A DNA stretch of 64,000 nucleotides from IMCC2047 sp041395865. GTDB lineage: Bacteria; Pseudomonadota; Gammaproteobacteria; Pseudomonadales; IMCC2047. The notes below the pieces were generated by a model that did not search any database, was not told the DNA's origin, and saw only the letters and a list, made by a program, of their open reading frames with translations. The translations under genes and the position numbers were made by a program. The stretch is from contig JAWKZQ010000006.1 in NCBI GenBank assembly GCA_041395865.1, positions 1 through 64,000 on the forward strand, read 5' to 3'. Of the stretch, positions 35,396 to 44,081 are shown piece by piece. The stretch's first letter is position 1, and each line of letters begins with the position of its first letter.

Positions 35396-35407
35396 TGGTA
35401 TGGCAAC

Positions 35408-36367
35408 TCACCACTGCCGGTTAAGCAGCGACTTGGCTTGGGAAACAGTTCGGTCAATGATGGTATCGACACTTTCTATGGCTGAAATGAGGCCGCTGGC
35501 TTCACCCACAAAAGTGTTGCTCTTTTCTGCATCGCCGGCTGCCCAGGCCTGTTCCCACTGTGGGGCTTCCGTTGCAGAGGCGTTGCGCAATCCGTCCAGG
35601 TCATGGTGCCAGCGGTTGGTGAAATCGTTTTTTAATACCCGCGCGGTGTAGCGCTCAGGCCAGGGCAGGTGGCGAACTACATCCATCACCTGCGTACGCA
35701 GAGTTTCGTCACCGGTGGCGTTCAGCGCGGCCTGGTGCATGCTTTGCGAGACGTTCGCTTCCCGGGAGGCCCATAGCCTGGAGCCCATCAAGACGCCATC
35801 GGCACCGAGCATCAAGGCTGCGGCGAGTCCGCGACCATCGGCAATACCGCCCGCTGCGCACAGCAGGGCATCGGGGTACTGTTTGGCAATCAGGTCGGCG
35901 ACTTCAGGCACTAATGTGAGCGTCGCGCGCTTTTCCCCATGACCACCTGCTTCCGAGCCCTGGGCGACAATGATATCTGCGCCGCAATCCAGCGCGTTTT
36001 GTGCGTCTTTCAGGGTCTGGACCTGACAAATAAGCGGAATACCCTGGTCTTTGATTTTTTTGGCGTGAGGCTTTGGGTTGCCGAAAGATAGGAACAGGGC
36101 GGCGGGTTTGAGGGCTAACGTGCTGTCGAGCACCTCCGGATTCAGGTCGGCACGCCAGGTGATCAGGCCGCAGCCAATCCGCCTGTTTCCGGTTTGCGCA
36201 AACTGTTCGCTAATCCACTGCGGGTCGCCATAGCCGCCGCCGATCATACCCAGACCGCCTGCTTCCGTGACGGCAGATGCTAGTTGGCCGGTTGCAGCGA
36301 AGGCCATAGGAGCCGAGATAATGGGGTGCGTGATGGCCAGTTTTTCGGTCAGGCGGGTCTTTATCAT
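35408..36367 (-). CDS. Nitronate monooxygenase-like FMN oxidoreductase
   Basis: 319-residue TIM-barrel flavoprotein of the nitronate monooxygenase/2-nitropropane dioxygenase family. Motifs: HPIISAPMAFAATGQLASAVTEAGGLGMIGGG at the N-terminus, CGADIIVAQGSEAGGH, LLCAAGGIADGRGLAAALMLGADGVLMGSRL (phosphate binding). It oxidises alkyl nitronates, or acts as an NAD(P)H:quinone reductase in the related subfamily; the exact class is not decided. It starts 17 nt after the DUF3108 gene. Confidence 0.9.
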   Translation of the reverse strand: MIKTRLTEKLAITHPIISAPMAFAATGQLASAVTEAGGLGMIGGGYGDPQWISEQFAQTGNRRIGCGLITWRADLNPEVLDSTLALKPAALFLSFGNPKPHAKKIKDQGIPLICQVQTLKDAQNALDCGADIIVAQGSEAGGHGEKRATLTLVPEVADLIAKQYPDALLCAAGGIADGRGLAAALMLGADGVLMGSRLWASREANVSQSMHQAALNATGDETLRTQVMDVVRHLPWPERYTARVLKNDFTNRWHHDLDGLRNASATEAPQWEQAWAAGDAEKSNTFVGEASGLISAIESVDTIIDRTVSQAKSLLNRQW

Positions 36368-36384
36368 GGGCCGCTTTCCTGTGC

Positions 36385-37143
36385 CTAGCTTCCCTTAATG
36401 GGCTGGCCGTTGAGGTCTCCTTCGACCATGACCACTTCGTAGTCTTTTCCGTCTTCCCGTTGCTGGATTTTGACCAACAGGTAATCCCATTCTTTTGCCA
36501 GCCACAGGATGGTCTCACGATCGCTGTTTGGGCCACGATCGCGTTTCAGCTTGACGGTTTCCAGTTTTCCGACAGGGGTATCCAGTAGCTCCGACCCCAG
36601 CAGGATAAAGCCGTATTCTTTGAGCTTGCGTTTGTCGGCGACCGTGTAGACGCCGACATCCTTGCTATTGGCGAGGTCCTGGCGGATTTTTAGCTGGTAG
36701 GTCAGTTTGTCGAGCGTATTGTCCGGAATAGCGAAACTGCCAGGCGCTTTGTCGGTTTGGTGGTGCACCTGTTGGGCTGGCCAGTCGAAATCCAGCGCTT
36801 CATTTTTGTTTTTGCCAATGCTGTTTTGCTGATAACGGTAGGCCAGCGGTTTGGGTTGCTGAGCCTGCCAGTCAAACAGGCTGGTTTCCTGCAGGCTCAG
36901 TACGCCCGAATCAATCGTGTGCGAGAGTAGCCAGTGGCCGTTTTCCTGCTGTTTTAACTGGCGAACGGCTTTGCCCTGAAAGGGCAGGATGACATTGAAA
37001 TTGGCATCGTAGACGGCTCGATAGGGCTTAATGAAATTTTGCCCGGTGCTGGCGAGCGTGGTTGCAGATCCACCGGCAAAGGCGCTGCTGACGAAGAGAA
37101 AACAGCCGGCGATGAGCAGGCGCTTGAATGAAAACAGTAGCAT
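36385..37143 (-). CDS. DUF3108 domain protein
   Basis: 252 residues with a signal peptide (LLIAGCFLFVSSAFAG). The DUF3108 pattern is visible: PYRAVYDANFNV, LSHTIDSGVLSLQETSLFDW and ILWLAKEWDYLLVKIQQRE near the end. The protein is predicted to be periplasmic and beta-rich; its function is unknown. It follows purN by 17 nt, the same order as in Pseudomonas. Confidence 0.88.
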   Translation of the reverse strand: MLLFSFKRLLIAGCFLFVSSAFAGGSATTLASTGQNFIKPYRAVYDANFNVILPFQGKAVRQLKQQENGHWLLSHTIDSGVLSLQETSLFDWQAQQPKPLAYRYQQNSIGKNKNEALDFDWPAQQVHHQTDKAPGSFAIPDNTLDKLTYQLKIRQDLANSKDVGVYTVADKRKLKEYGFILLGSELLDTPVGKLETVKLKRDRGPNSDRETILWLAKEWDYLLVKIQQREDGKDYEVVMVEGDLNGQPIKGS

Positions 37144-37160
37144 GACAGCGGTTTAACCTG

Positions 37161-37820
37161 TTATGAGTCGGAGCTGATTTGATATCCCTGGACGGGTAAT
37201 AGTTCCCCATCCAGGTACGCCTGCGTACCCTGGCTGCGGACTTTTCCTTCGGCGATCCAGCGTACAGCCTGAGGATAGATCCGGTGTTCCATTTTAAGGA
37301 CCCGGGCGGCCAGTTGGGCGGCTGTTTCACCGTCGATGACCTTTACCTTTGCCTGGATGATAACAGGACCTGCGTCCAGTTCGGGGATCACATAGTGCAC
37401 GCTGGCGCCGTGCCAGGTTTCACCGGCATCGATCGCCCGCTGGTGGGTGTTGAGTCCGGGATAAGCCGGCAGCAGGGCGGGATGAATGTTGATCATGCGA
37501 TCCAGGTAGTGGTTAACAAAGTCATCGGTGAGGATGCGCATAAAACCGGCCAGCACGACCAGGTCGGGTTGCCAGCTATCGATTGCTTGAATCATTGCCT
37601 GGTCGAATTGTTCGCGGCCTTCGTAGTCCTGGTGGTTGATAACCTGGCTGGGGATGCCGGCATTCGCGGCATGCTGGAGGCCGCCGGCAGTCGCATCGTT
37701 GCTGATAACTCCGCAGATTTCATAGGGTGCGTCTTCGCGTTGGCTATCGCGAATCAGTGCCAGCAGGTTGCTGCCGCCACCGGAAATCAGCACTACCAGT
37801 TTGAGTTTTTCTCGATTCAT
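37161..37820 (-). CDS. purN: Phosphoribosylglycinamide formyltransferase
   Basis: 219 residues. GAR transformylase, third step of purine synthesis, using 10-formyltetrahydrofolate. Motifs: VVLISGGGSNLLALI, VLAGFMRILTDDFV, INIHPALLPAYPGLNTHQRAI (catalytic Asn-His), GASVHYVIPELDAGPVI (catalytic Asp). The ATG at 37820 is the family start; the longer frame to 37853 is not favoured. In pseudomonads purM lies directly upstream of purN; here it is absent and only 180 nt separate purN from the next gene. Confidence 0.95.
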   Translation of the reverse strand: MNREKLKLVVLISGGGSNLLALIRDSQREDAPYEICGVISNDATAGGLQHAANAGIPSQVINHQDYEGREQFDQAMIQAIDSWQPDLVVLAGFMRILTDDFVNHYLDRMINIHPALLPAYPGLNTHQRAIDAGETWHGASVHYVIPELDAGPVIIQAKVKVIDGETAAQLAARVLKMEHRIYPQAVRWIAEGKVRSQGTQAYLDGELLPVQGYQISSDS

Positions 37821-37999
37821 GAGCTTGTTTTCCGAAACCCTTTTAGGAATCATCTGATAGGAATTGGGTCGCTATAGTATCCGAATTAACGCCAAGATTC
37901 AGTCATTCCCGATGGGGCAACTGGTTATTTTGCGAGTTCGCCCCTACAATAACGGCGTTTAAATTGACGACTCTCTACGGATTAAGGAGAAACAGGGCT

Positions 38000-39100
38000 T
38001 TGATATTGTTGGCGAAAATTCGACGCTGCCTCGCAGTGAGTCGGCGAACTGTGCTGCTGGCTACCCTGTTGATTTTCAGCGGCCTGCCAGCTGCCCATGC
38101 GGTTGAAGTGGCGGGACTTTATGACGTGAATTTGCCCGTCGCCAGCCAACAGGTCTCGGATCGCACCAAGGCGGCACGTCGCGGCCTGGAACAGGTTATC
38201 CAGCGTATTAGCGGCTCGAGTGAAGCCTTGCTTAATCCGAATGTGCAGGCGGCACTACAGAACCCACAGCGCTATCTGCAGGAGTTCAGCTATTTTGTCG
38301 ATGACGAGGCGCCGCGCCAGGACGCGCAACGATTGCGCCTGCGGTTTGACTCGGCGCTGGTTAATGGACTGTTGCGTGAGGCGAAGCAACCCATTTGGGG
38401 CAGCAATCGGCCTAACCTGGCCGTCTGGCTGGCTGAGGAACATGCAGGCAATCGCGCTATTGTCAGTGCTGACGATCAGTCCCGCTGGCAGCAGGCAATG
38501 CGACAGGCCGCTGAGGACGTGGGCTTGCCGTTGCTGCTGCCTCTGATGGATCTGCAGGATGAAAGCAGTATTTCTGTCATGGATGTCTGGGGGCTGTTCC
38601 GCGACCGCCTGGAAGCGGCTTCCCAGCGTTATCGTGCTGAAGCCGTGCTGGGCGGACGGGTCTACCAGTCGGCCGGGCAATGGCAGGGGCGTTGGTTACT
38701 GATTTTCGGTGATCAGCCGGTCAGTTTCTCCACCTCGGGTGCGGAAAGGCAGTCCGTCGTCAACGGTGCCTTTGATCGTGTTGCTAAAATGTTTGCCAGC
38801 CACTATGCCATCGATACCTCCCGACAAACTGATTCGCAATTGAAAATGAGCGTGGAGGGCGTTGACTCCCTGGCGGATTACGCTAGCCTGATTTCCTACT
38901 TGGAGGGCTTTGCCGTTGTCCGTCATGTGGCGGTGACTCGAGTCGAGGGTGAACGATTGACGCTGGTGCTGACGACGGAGTCAGACTGGCAGACCCTGAA
39001 GGAATTGATTGCCCTGGATCGCTACCTTCAGCCCTTGCCGGATGCGGTAACCGAGTTTGAAGACGGCCTGATGCTGATGCCTTATATTTGGCGGCCCTGA
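38000..39100 (+). CDS. DUF2066 domain protein
   Basis: About 366 residues. The N-terminus is basic with a signal sequence (RRTVLLATLLIFSGLPAAHA); the DUF2066 core follows (VAGLYDVNLPVASQQVSDRTKAARRGLEQVIQRISG). The start is uncertain: AAGGAG at 37984 precedes several TTG codons, of which 38000 is used here; an upstream TTG at 37964 is also open. Function is unknown, but the gene is a conserved neighbour of hda. The next gene starts 33 nt downstream. Confidence 0.85.
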   Translation: MILLAKIRRCLAVSRRTVLLATLLIFSGLPAAHAVEVAGLYDVNLPVASQQVSDRTKAARRGLEQVIQRISGSSEALLNPNVQAALQNPQRYLQEFSYFVDDEAPRQDAQRLRLRFDSALVNGLLREAKQPIWGSNRPNLAVWLAEEHAGNRAIVSADDQSRWQQAMRQAAEDVGLPLLLPLMDLQDESSISVMDVWGLFRDRLEAASQRYRAEAVLGGRVYQSAGQWQGRWLLIFGDQPVSFSTSGAERQSVVNGAFDRVAKMFASHYAIDTSRQTDSQLKMSVEGVDSLADYASLISYLEGFAVVRHVAVTRVEGERLTLVLTTESDWQTLKELIALDRYLQPLPDAVTEFEDGLMLMPYIWRP

Positions 39101-39133
39101 AACCAAGCGTGACCGTGGAGCTTTGTAAGAACG

Positions 39134-39697
39134 TTGGACCTGAGTATTATTCCTAACCTGATCACACTGATGCGCCTCCTATTGGTGGCGCCTGTGGCGG
39201 TGGCGATCCTCAATAACGAATTTTGGCTGACACTGGTGTTGTTTGCTATCGCCAGTGTTTCCGATGGCGTGGACGGCTATCTTGCCCGGCGTTTCAACTG
39301 GACCAGCCGGTTTGGGGCCATCCTCGACCCGATCGCCGATAAGTTAATGCTGATCGTGGCGTTCCTGCTGTTGACCTATATCGGCATTTTTCCCGTCTGG
39401 CTCGCGTTGATCGTGATCTGCCGGGACATGGTTATTATTAGCGGTGCGACCGTGTACCACTTGATGTTCGGCGAGTATGACTTTTTACCCTCTTACCTGG
39501 GCAAGCTCAGCACGCTGTTGCAGTTCTCGCTGGTACTGGTCAACCTGGTAAATCTGGCCATTTTCGATATGCCCGAGTGGTTGCTGGAGGGCGGAATTTG
39601 GGCGGTCTTCGTTGTGAGCCTGCTGAGCGGTTTGCACTACGTTATTACCTGGGGCCGTAAAGCCATCACAGCCAGTAAAGCGGCACGCCATGAATAA
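39134..39697 (+). CDS. CDP-alcohol phosphatidyltransferase
   Basis: 187-residue membrane enzyme with the complete catalytic motif D-G-x2-A-R-x8-G-x3-D-x3-D (DGVDGYLARRFNWTSRFGA, then ILDPIADK), and five to six helices. Members make phosphatidylglycerophosphate, cardiolipin or other phospholipids from CDP-diacylglycerol; the exact product is not clear. The TTG start at 39134 is supported by the position of the first helix (IIPNLITLMRLLLV). The end overlaps hda by 8 nt. Confidence 0.87.
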   Translation: MDLSIIPNLITLMRLLLVAPVAVAILNNEFWLTLVLFAIASVSDGVDGYLARRFNWTSRFGAILDPIADKLMLIVAFLLLTYIGIFPVWLALIVICRDMVIISGATVYHLMFGEYDFLPSYLGKLSTLLQFSLVLVNLVNLAIFDMPEWLLEGGIWAVFVVSLLSGLHYVITWGRKAITASKAARHE

Positions 39698-40391
39698 TCT
39701 TCACCCACAGATTCCTCTCAGCTTTCGGCCCAAGGATACCCTGACTTTTGAAAACTTTGTGACGGGGGCTAACCAGGATGTTGTCGAGGCCCTCTACAGT
39801 CAGCTCACCACGCCTGATATGCCGTTACTCTATCTCTGGGGCGCTGAGGGTTCCGGTTGTAGCCATCTGTTACAGGCGGCCTGTCACCGCGCCAGTCAAT
39901 TGCAGCGCACCGCTATCTATCTGCCGCTGGACGAGCTTTGCCACTTTGAGCCGGCTATTCTGGAGGGGATTGATGCGATGGAGCTGGTTTGCCTGGATCA
40001 CCTGCAGGCCATTGCCGGACTCGGCGATTGGGAGGAGGCGCTTTTCCATCTGTTCAACCGGATGCTCGAGCAGCAAAGTGCGTTATTGGTGGCTGCTACG
40101 CAACCCCCGCGAGGTGTCGGGTTGCAACTTGCCGACTTACAGTCGCGCCTGGCTTCCTGTGCCGTCTTCAAGGTGTCTGGGCTGGATGATGCCAACAAGG
40201 TTCGCTTATTGAAGGATCGGGCCGCGGACAAGGGACTGGAGCTTAATGATGAAGCGGCACATTATATTCTCAATCGCAGCGATCGAAGTCTTGAGGCGCT
40301 GTTGAAAAACCTTGATTTTCTAGATCGCTCTTCGTTGTCGGCAGGCCGGCGTCTGACCATCCCCTTTATTAAACAGGCCATGAATTGGTAG
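39690..40391 (+). CDS. hda: DnaA inactivator Hda
   Basis: 233 residues, an AAA+ relative of DnaA domain III. Opening IPLSFRPKDTLTFENFVTGAN, P-loop-like LYLWGAEGSGCSHLLQAA, sensor regions LVCLDHLQAIAG and LADLQSRLASCAVFKVSGLDD. Hda with the loaded beta clamp stimulates ATP hydrolysis on DnaA and so prevents re-initiation. The clamp-binding motif near the N-terminus (QIPLSF) is present. Confidence 0.93.
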   Translation: MNNLHPQIPLSFRPKDTLTFENFVTGANQDVVEALYSQLTTPDMPLLYLWGAEGSGCSHLLQAACHRASQLQRTAIYLPLDELCHFEPAILEGIDAMELVCLDHLQAIAGLGDWEEALFHLFNRMLEQQSALLVAATQPPRGVGLQLADLQSRLASCAVFKVSGLDDANKVRLLKDRAADKGLELNDEAAHYILNRSDRSLEALLKNLDFLDRSSLSAGRRLTIPFIKQAMNW

Positions 40392-40481
40392 ACTGCTCGC
40401 AAGCCGCTTGCCATCTGGGTTGCGCGGGTTCAATATTAAGCACATTCAAGGTATCCAACCTACCCATTAAGGAGCGTGGAT

Positions 40482-40820
40482 ATGTCTGAGCGCCGAGGTG
40501 ATTTGAGAGGGGCACGTGAAGAACGCCTGTTCATCAAAGTTTTATCCTGTGATGCTAACCCCGATGCCGAGTCGCTGATTATCTCCGGTTCGACGGAGGA
40601 TGTTTCCGCCAGTGGCTTGAGCCTGACTGTGTCGGAAAGCCTGCCGGAGGCGACCGAGCTGGAGTTGTGGGTTGAAATTAAAGGCCTCCCGGGCAAGTTT
40701 TTGCTCAAGGGTACGGTGCGCTGGTGCCGTCCCAATGGCAGTGATTACATTTGTGGTATCGAATTCAAGGACGATGAGGAGCTTTCCGACCTGGCCGACT
40801 GGCAGGACCTTTTTGTGTAA
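40482..40820 (+). CDS. PilZ-domain c-di-GMP-binding protein
   Basis: 112 residues, essentially one PilZ domain. The RxxxR-type arginines fall in the REERL region and the (D/N)xSxxG motif is EDVSASGLSL. The ATG at 40482 follows AAGGAG; an in-frame GTG at 40476 is less likely. It is a stand-alone c-di-GMP receptor; the effector is unknown. Confidence 0.85.
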   Translation: MSERRGDLRGAREERLFIKVLSCDANPDAESLIISGSTEDVSASGLSLTVSESLPEATELELWVEIKGLPGKFLLKGTVRWCRPNGSDYICGIEFKDDEELSDLADWQDLFV

Positions 40821-40910
40821 CTGATTATTCGGTTGCATTCGGTCTGGATTCCCGGTCCGTTACCGGCTTTCGCCGGTGAATAAATTCCAAACAGTTTTAG
40901 AGGAGCTTTC

Positions 40911-41924
40911 ATGTTAAAGCGAACGGCCCTTTGCGGTCTTTTTTTATCCATAGCGCAGACGGCGCAGGCCGATCAGGTGTTTTTGAGTAATGGCGATAGC
41001 CTGCAAGGCAATGTCGTTACGCTGAAGGAAGGCAAGCTGATTTTCAATTCACCCTTGCTGGGGGAGTTGAAAATCCCGATGAGCAGTGTGAGCAGTTTCT
41101 CAACGGATCAGCCTATCGAACTGCATTTGCAGAATGGCTCAGTCAGTAAACCTGTGCTTGGCGCTGCACCGGCGGGTTATATTCAGCCGGAAGGAAGCAG
41201 CGAACCGATTGCCTTAGCCGGAATTTCTGCCCTGAACCCGCCGCCGGAGAAAGCCGTAGAGTGGAAAGGCAAGCTGTTCGCCGGCTTGAATATCGAAACG
41301 GGTAATACCGAAGCCCAGGATATTGACCTGAATGTGAAATCAACGCGGGAGACGAAAAAAGACCGTATTATCCTGAGTCTGCACTATGAAGAGGACCGCC
41401 GGGAAGAAGAGGATACAGACGACCTGACAACCAGCAAACGCCGTACATCCGTCGGTGCCCACTATGATTACTTCTGGTCGCCCAAGCATTATTTATATGC
41501 CGATAGTAAAGCGGAACGGGAAACCACAGCGGATATCGAGAGACGCCTGATATTGGGTGGCGGTACCGGTTATCGCTGGGTTGAGACGCCGCGCACACGA
41601 TTTGAGGTTGAGGGCGGTCTGTCCTGGGTCAGCGAGAGCTTTACCGACGATACCCGAGATAACGACTACACGGCGCTGCGAACGGCTACGCGTTGGACCC
41701 ATGATCTGAATGACGACATTAGTTTCTTTAACGAAATGGAGTGGCTGGCGAGCCTGGCCGACAGCGAAGACCAACTTTTCTCAATGGATACCGGCCTGGC
41801 TTACCAGGTTAACGGCAGTTTGTCGCTCGAGGCGAGGCTGCACTATGACTGGGATAAATCCCCGGCCATTGGTAACGAGAAGGAGGATACGCAATATGTA
41901 TTCGGCGTCAGCTGGGGCTTCTAG
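40911..41924 (+). CDS. DUF481 outer-membrane protein
   Basis: 337 residues. Signal peptide ends AQTAQA; a short N-terminal region has a DQVFLSNGDSLQGNVV repeat-like domain, then the DUF481 beta-barrel (WKGKLFAGLNIETGNTEAQDIDL and alternating strands) ending in the aromatic WGF expected of outer-membrane barrels. It is related to YdiY of E. coli, whose role is not known. It is followed by a bidirectional terminator. Confidence 0.87.
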   Translation: MLKRTALCGLFLSIAQTAQADQVFLSNGDSLQGNVVTLKEGKLIFNSPLLGELKIPMSSVSSFSTDQPIELHLQNGSVSKPVLGAAPAGYIQPEGSSEPIALAGISALNPPPEKAVEWKGKLFAGLNIETGNTEAQDIDLNVKSTRETKKDRIILSLHYEEDRREEEDTDDLTTSKRRTSVGAHYDYFWSPKHYLYADSKAERETTADIERRLILGGGTGYRWVETPRTRFEVEGGLSWVSESFTDDTRDNDYTALRTATRWTHDLNDDISFFNEMEWLASLADSEDQLFSMDTGLAYQVNGSLSLEARLHYDWDKSPAIGNEKEDTQYVFGVSWGF

Positions 41925-41944
41925 GATTTTGCTTTGCCGCTGAC

Positions 41945-41977
41945 AAAAAAGGGCCGCTGATTGAGCGGCCCTTTTTA
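41945..41977. terminator. Bidirectional terminator
   Basis: GGGCCGCT and AGCGGCCC form a stem with a 5-nt loop, with six A before and five T after, suited to both the DUF481 gene and the convergent DoxX gene. Confidence 0.88.
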
Positions 41978-41989
41978 TTTGCGTGTTCT

Positions 41990-42427
41990 TTACCGGTAAA
42001 TGGATTTTGGTTTGCGATGCAGCAGGATCAAAATCAGGCTTGAAACCCATACGCCGCAGGCCATGAAAAAGAGTACGCCGCCATCGGTGTTACCGGCCTC
42101 ATCAATGATGCGATCGAGACCCAGCGGGGTGGCCAGGTGGAAGAAAATGGCGCCTGACATAATAATCAGGGCGAGAATGGCGCCGATTCTTCTGCTTGCA
42201 GGAATTAATAAAAGAACACTGGTCAGCAGCTCGGCTCCGCCAACAGCCCAACCGCCATAGTTTTTAAAGAAAGGGGCGAGGAAAGACAGGAAGTTACCGC
42301 TCATCCAGTTACTGATGGTTTCGAAGATGATAACGGTCTCGATTGAGCCCGCGAATTTGAAGAACAGGGACTGAATAAAGACGAAACAGATATAAAGCAC
42401 CAGAACCCAGCTGATAAATTTTTTCAT
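41990..42427 (-). CDS. DoxX-like membrane protein
   Basis: 145 residues with four hydrophobic helices. The layout of helix 1 (VLVLYICFVFIQSLFFKF), GGAELLTSVLLLIPASRRIGA and the periplasmic LGLDRI loop match the DoxX/YphA-like family. Role unknown; such proteins are implicated in redox or thiol stress responses. It is a single gene. Confidence 0.8.
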   Translation of the reverse strand: MKKFISWVLVLYICFVFIQSLFFKFAGSIETVIIFETISNWMSGNFLSFLAPFFKNYGGWAVGGAELLTSVLLLIPASRRIGAILALIIMSGAIFFHLATPLGLDRIIDEAGNTDGGVLFFMACGVWVSSLILILLHRKPKSIYR

Positions 42428-42526
42428 TATTTTTACGGCCTCCCGGCCTTGGTTGAAGTTAATGGGCTGCCCTAATGGACAGGCAGCACCATGTTGGGTT
42501 CCGTAGCTGGATATGAGGAATTGGGT

Positions 42527-43384
42527 TTAAAGGTTGATTGCCTGTACGCGTTCGAATTGTTCGGCTGCGTCGCCGGGTTCCGCTTTCAGGTTTGCGAAGT
42601 CAAAGAGATCCCGGTCGGCCAGTTGCGAGGGCGCTACGTTTTGGATGCTTTTGAAAATAACGTCCAGGCGACCCGGGTGTTGTTTATTCCAGCTTTGCAG
42701 CATTTCCTTGATGACCTGGCGTTGCAGGCCTTCCTGCGAACCGCAAAGGTTACAGGGGATAATGGGGAACTGTTTGTGTTCGGCAAAGGCCTGAATATCC
42801 GATTCCTTGCAATAGGCCAGCGGACGAATCAGTACATTCTTCTTATCGTCGCTCAACAGCTTGGGAGGCATGGCCTTGAGCTTTCCACCGTAAAACATGT
42901 TCAGGAACAGGGTTTCCATGATGTCGTCCCGGTGATGGCCCAGCGCGACTTTGGTGGCGCCGATTTCATTGGCAAAGCCGTACAGGCTGCCGCGACGCAG
43001 CCTTGAGCACAAGGCACAGGTGGTTTTCCCTTCCGGCGTTTTGTCGCGCACAATGCTGTAGGTGTCCTTCTCCAGGATGTAGTAGGGCTGGTCGATGGAC
43101 TCCAGGTAATTGGGCAACACCTCTTCAGGAAACCCGGGCTGCTTCTGGTCCAGGTTAACGGCGACAATTTCAAATTTTACCGGGGCATGCTGTTGCAGGT
43201 TACGAAGGATGTCGAGCAGGGTGTAAGAGTCTTTACCCCCGGACAGGCATACCATCACCTTATCGCCGTCTTCGATCATGTTGTAATCGGCAATGGCATT
43301 GCCGACTTGGCGGCGCAGGCGTTTCTGCAGTTTATTGAACTCGGTTTTCGAGCGGCTTTCTTGCTGGGATTGGGAGGCGGGCAT
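42527..43384 (-). CDS. ttcA: tRNA 2-thiocytidine synthase TtcA
   Basis: 285 residues, N-type ATP pyrophosphatase. The PP-loop is VMVCLSGGKDSYTLLDIL; two CxxC motifs (CALCSRL and CNLCGSQ) bind the [4Fe-4S] cluster used in thiolation of C32 in tRNA. The opening segment (LQKRLRRQVGNAIADYNMIEDGD) is typical. It is divergent from hsp20, with 182 nt between them containing a perfect Anr/FNR box. Confidence 0.95.
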   Translation of the reverse strand: MPASQSQQESRSKTEFNKLQKRLRRQVGNAIADYNMIEDGDKVMVCLSGGKDSYTLLDILRNLQQHAPVKFEIVAVNLDQKQPGFPEEVLPNYLESIDQPYYILEKDTYSIVRDKTPEGKTTCALCSRLRRGSLYGFANEIGATKVALGHHRDDIMETLFLNMFYGGKLKAMPPKLLSDDKKNVLIRPLAYCKESDIQAFAEHKQFPIIPCNLCGSQEGLQRQVIKEMLQSWNKQHPGRLDVIFKSIQNVAPSQLADRDLFDFANLKAEPGDAAEQFERVQAINL

Positions 43385-43456
43385 GGCATGTATCGGTTGC
43401 TGGATCGGGGTGGTTTTTTTACAGGAAAGTGCTTTTAAAGTAAAGGGTTAGCGGTT

Positions 43457-43470
43457 TTGATTTAGATCAA
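43457..43470. promoter_or_regulatory. Anr/FNR box upstream of hsp20
   Basis: TTGATTTAGATCAA is a perfect match to TTGAT-N4-ATCAA. Its centre is about 103 nt before the hsp20 start codon. With the usual class II geometry the -10 element should fall near 43494, where GGGATAGC is a weak match. It could also serve ttcA in the other direction, but no good -10 is seen there. Confidence 0.75.
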
Positions 43471-43566
43471 ATCAAAGCGGTTTTGATGCGGGGGATAGCA
43501 ACGCGAGGGGGGGCTCTTTGTCTAAGGAATCGTAACTCAACACACGTCGATTAAGGAGGCGTCATA

Positions 43567-44016
43567 ATGAGCTTGTTACCAAAAAAATCAGGCGTTCATT
43601 CACCTTTCAGCCTGTTTGATGATGACTTCAGTGACCTGATGCAGGGGTTCTTTTTCCCGATGCGTCGCGAGGGCGGAGAAAGAACCCAGATGCCACGCAT
43701 TGATGTTAAGGAAATGGAAACGGCTTTTGAGATCAAGGCCGATCTTCCGGGCATGAAAAAGGACAATATTGAACTTACCGTCCATAACGGTGTGCTGACG
43801 ATTTCAGCAACCCAGGAAGACGAGCACAAGGAGGAGAAGGAAGGTGAGTTAATTCGCCGGGAACGCGCCTACGGCCGTTATATGAGACAAATCCCACTGG
43901 GAAATCATATTGACGAAAAGGCCGTGCATGCCAGTTTCGAGGATGGCGTGCTACAGGTAACGGTGCCCAAGCTTGAAGCGGTGGAAGCAGGAAAGGTGAA
44001 AGTGGCTATTAAGTAG
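43567..44016 (+). CDS. Small heat-shock protein, Hsp20 family
   Basis: 149 residues. N-terminal arm SPFSLFDDDFSDLMQGFF, then an alpha-crystallin domain from MPRIDVKEMETAFEIKADLPGMKKDNIELTV to VHASFEDGVLQVTVPK. It is an ATP-independent holdase for unfolding proteins. The ATG at 43567 follows AAGGAGG. The Anr/FNR box upstream suggests induction by low oxygen, as seen for some sHsps in pseudomonads. A terminator follows. Confidence 0.92.
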   Translation: MSLLPKKSGVHSPFSLFDDDFSDLMQGFFFPMRREGGERTQMPRIDVKEMETAFEIKADLPGMKKDNIELTVHNGVLTISATQEDEHKEEKEGELIRRERAYGRYMRQIPLGNHIDEKAVHASFEDGVLQVTVPKLEAVEAGKVKVAIK

Positions 44017-44032
44017 TACTGCGTTGAAGTGA

Positions 44033-44061
44033 AGACGGCCGCAACTTGCGGCCGTCTTTAT
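44033..44061 (+). terminator. Terminator after hsp20
   Basis: AGACGGCCGC and GCGGCCGTCT pair perfectly around a 5-nt loop, followed by TTTAT. Confidence 0.82.
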
Positions 44062-44081
44062 GATTGGGCTGACAAATAGGA

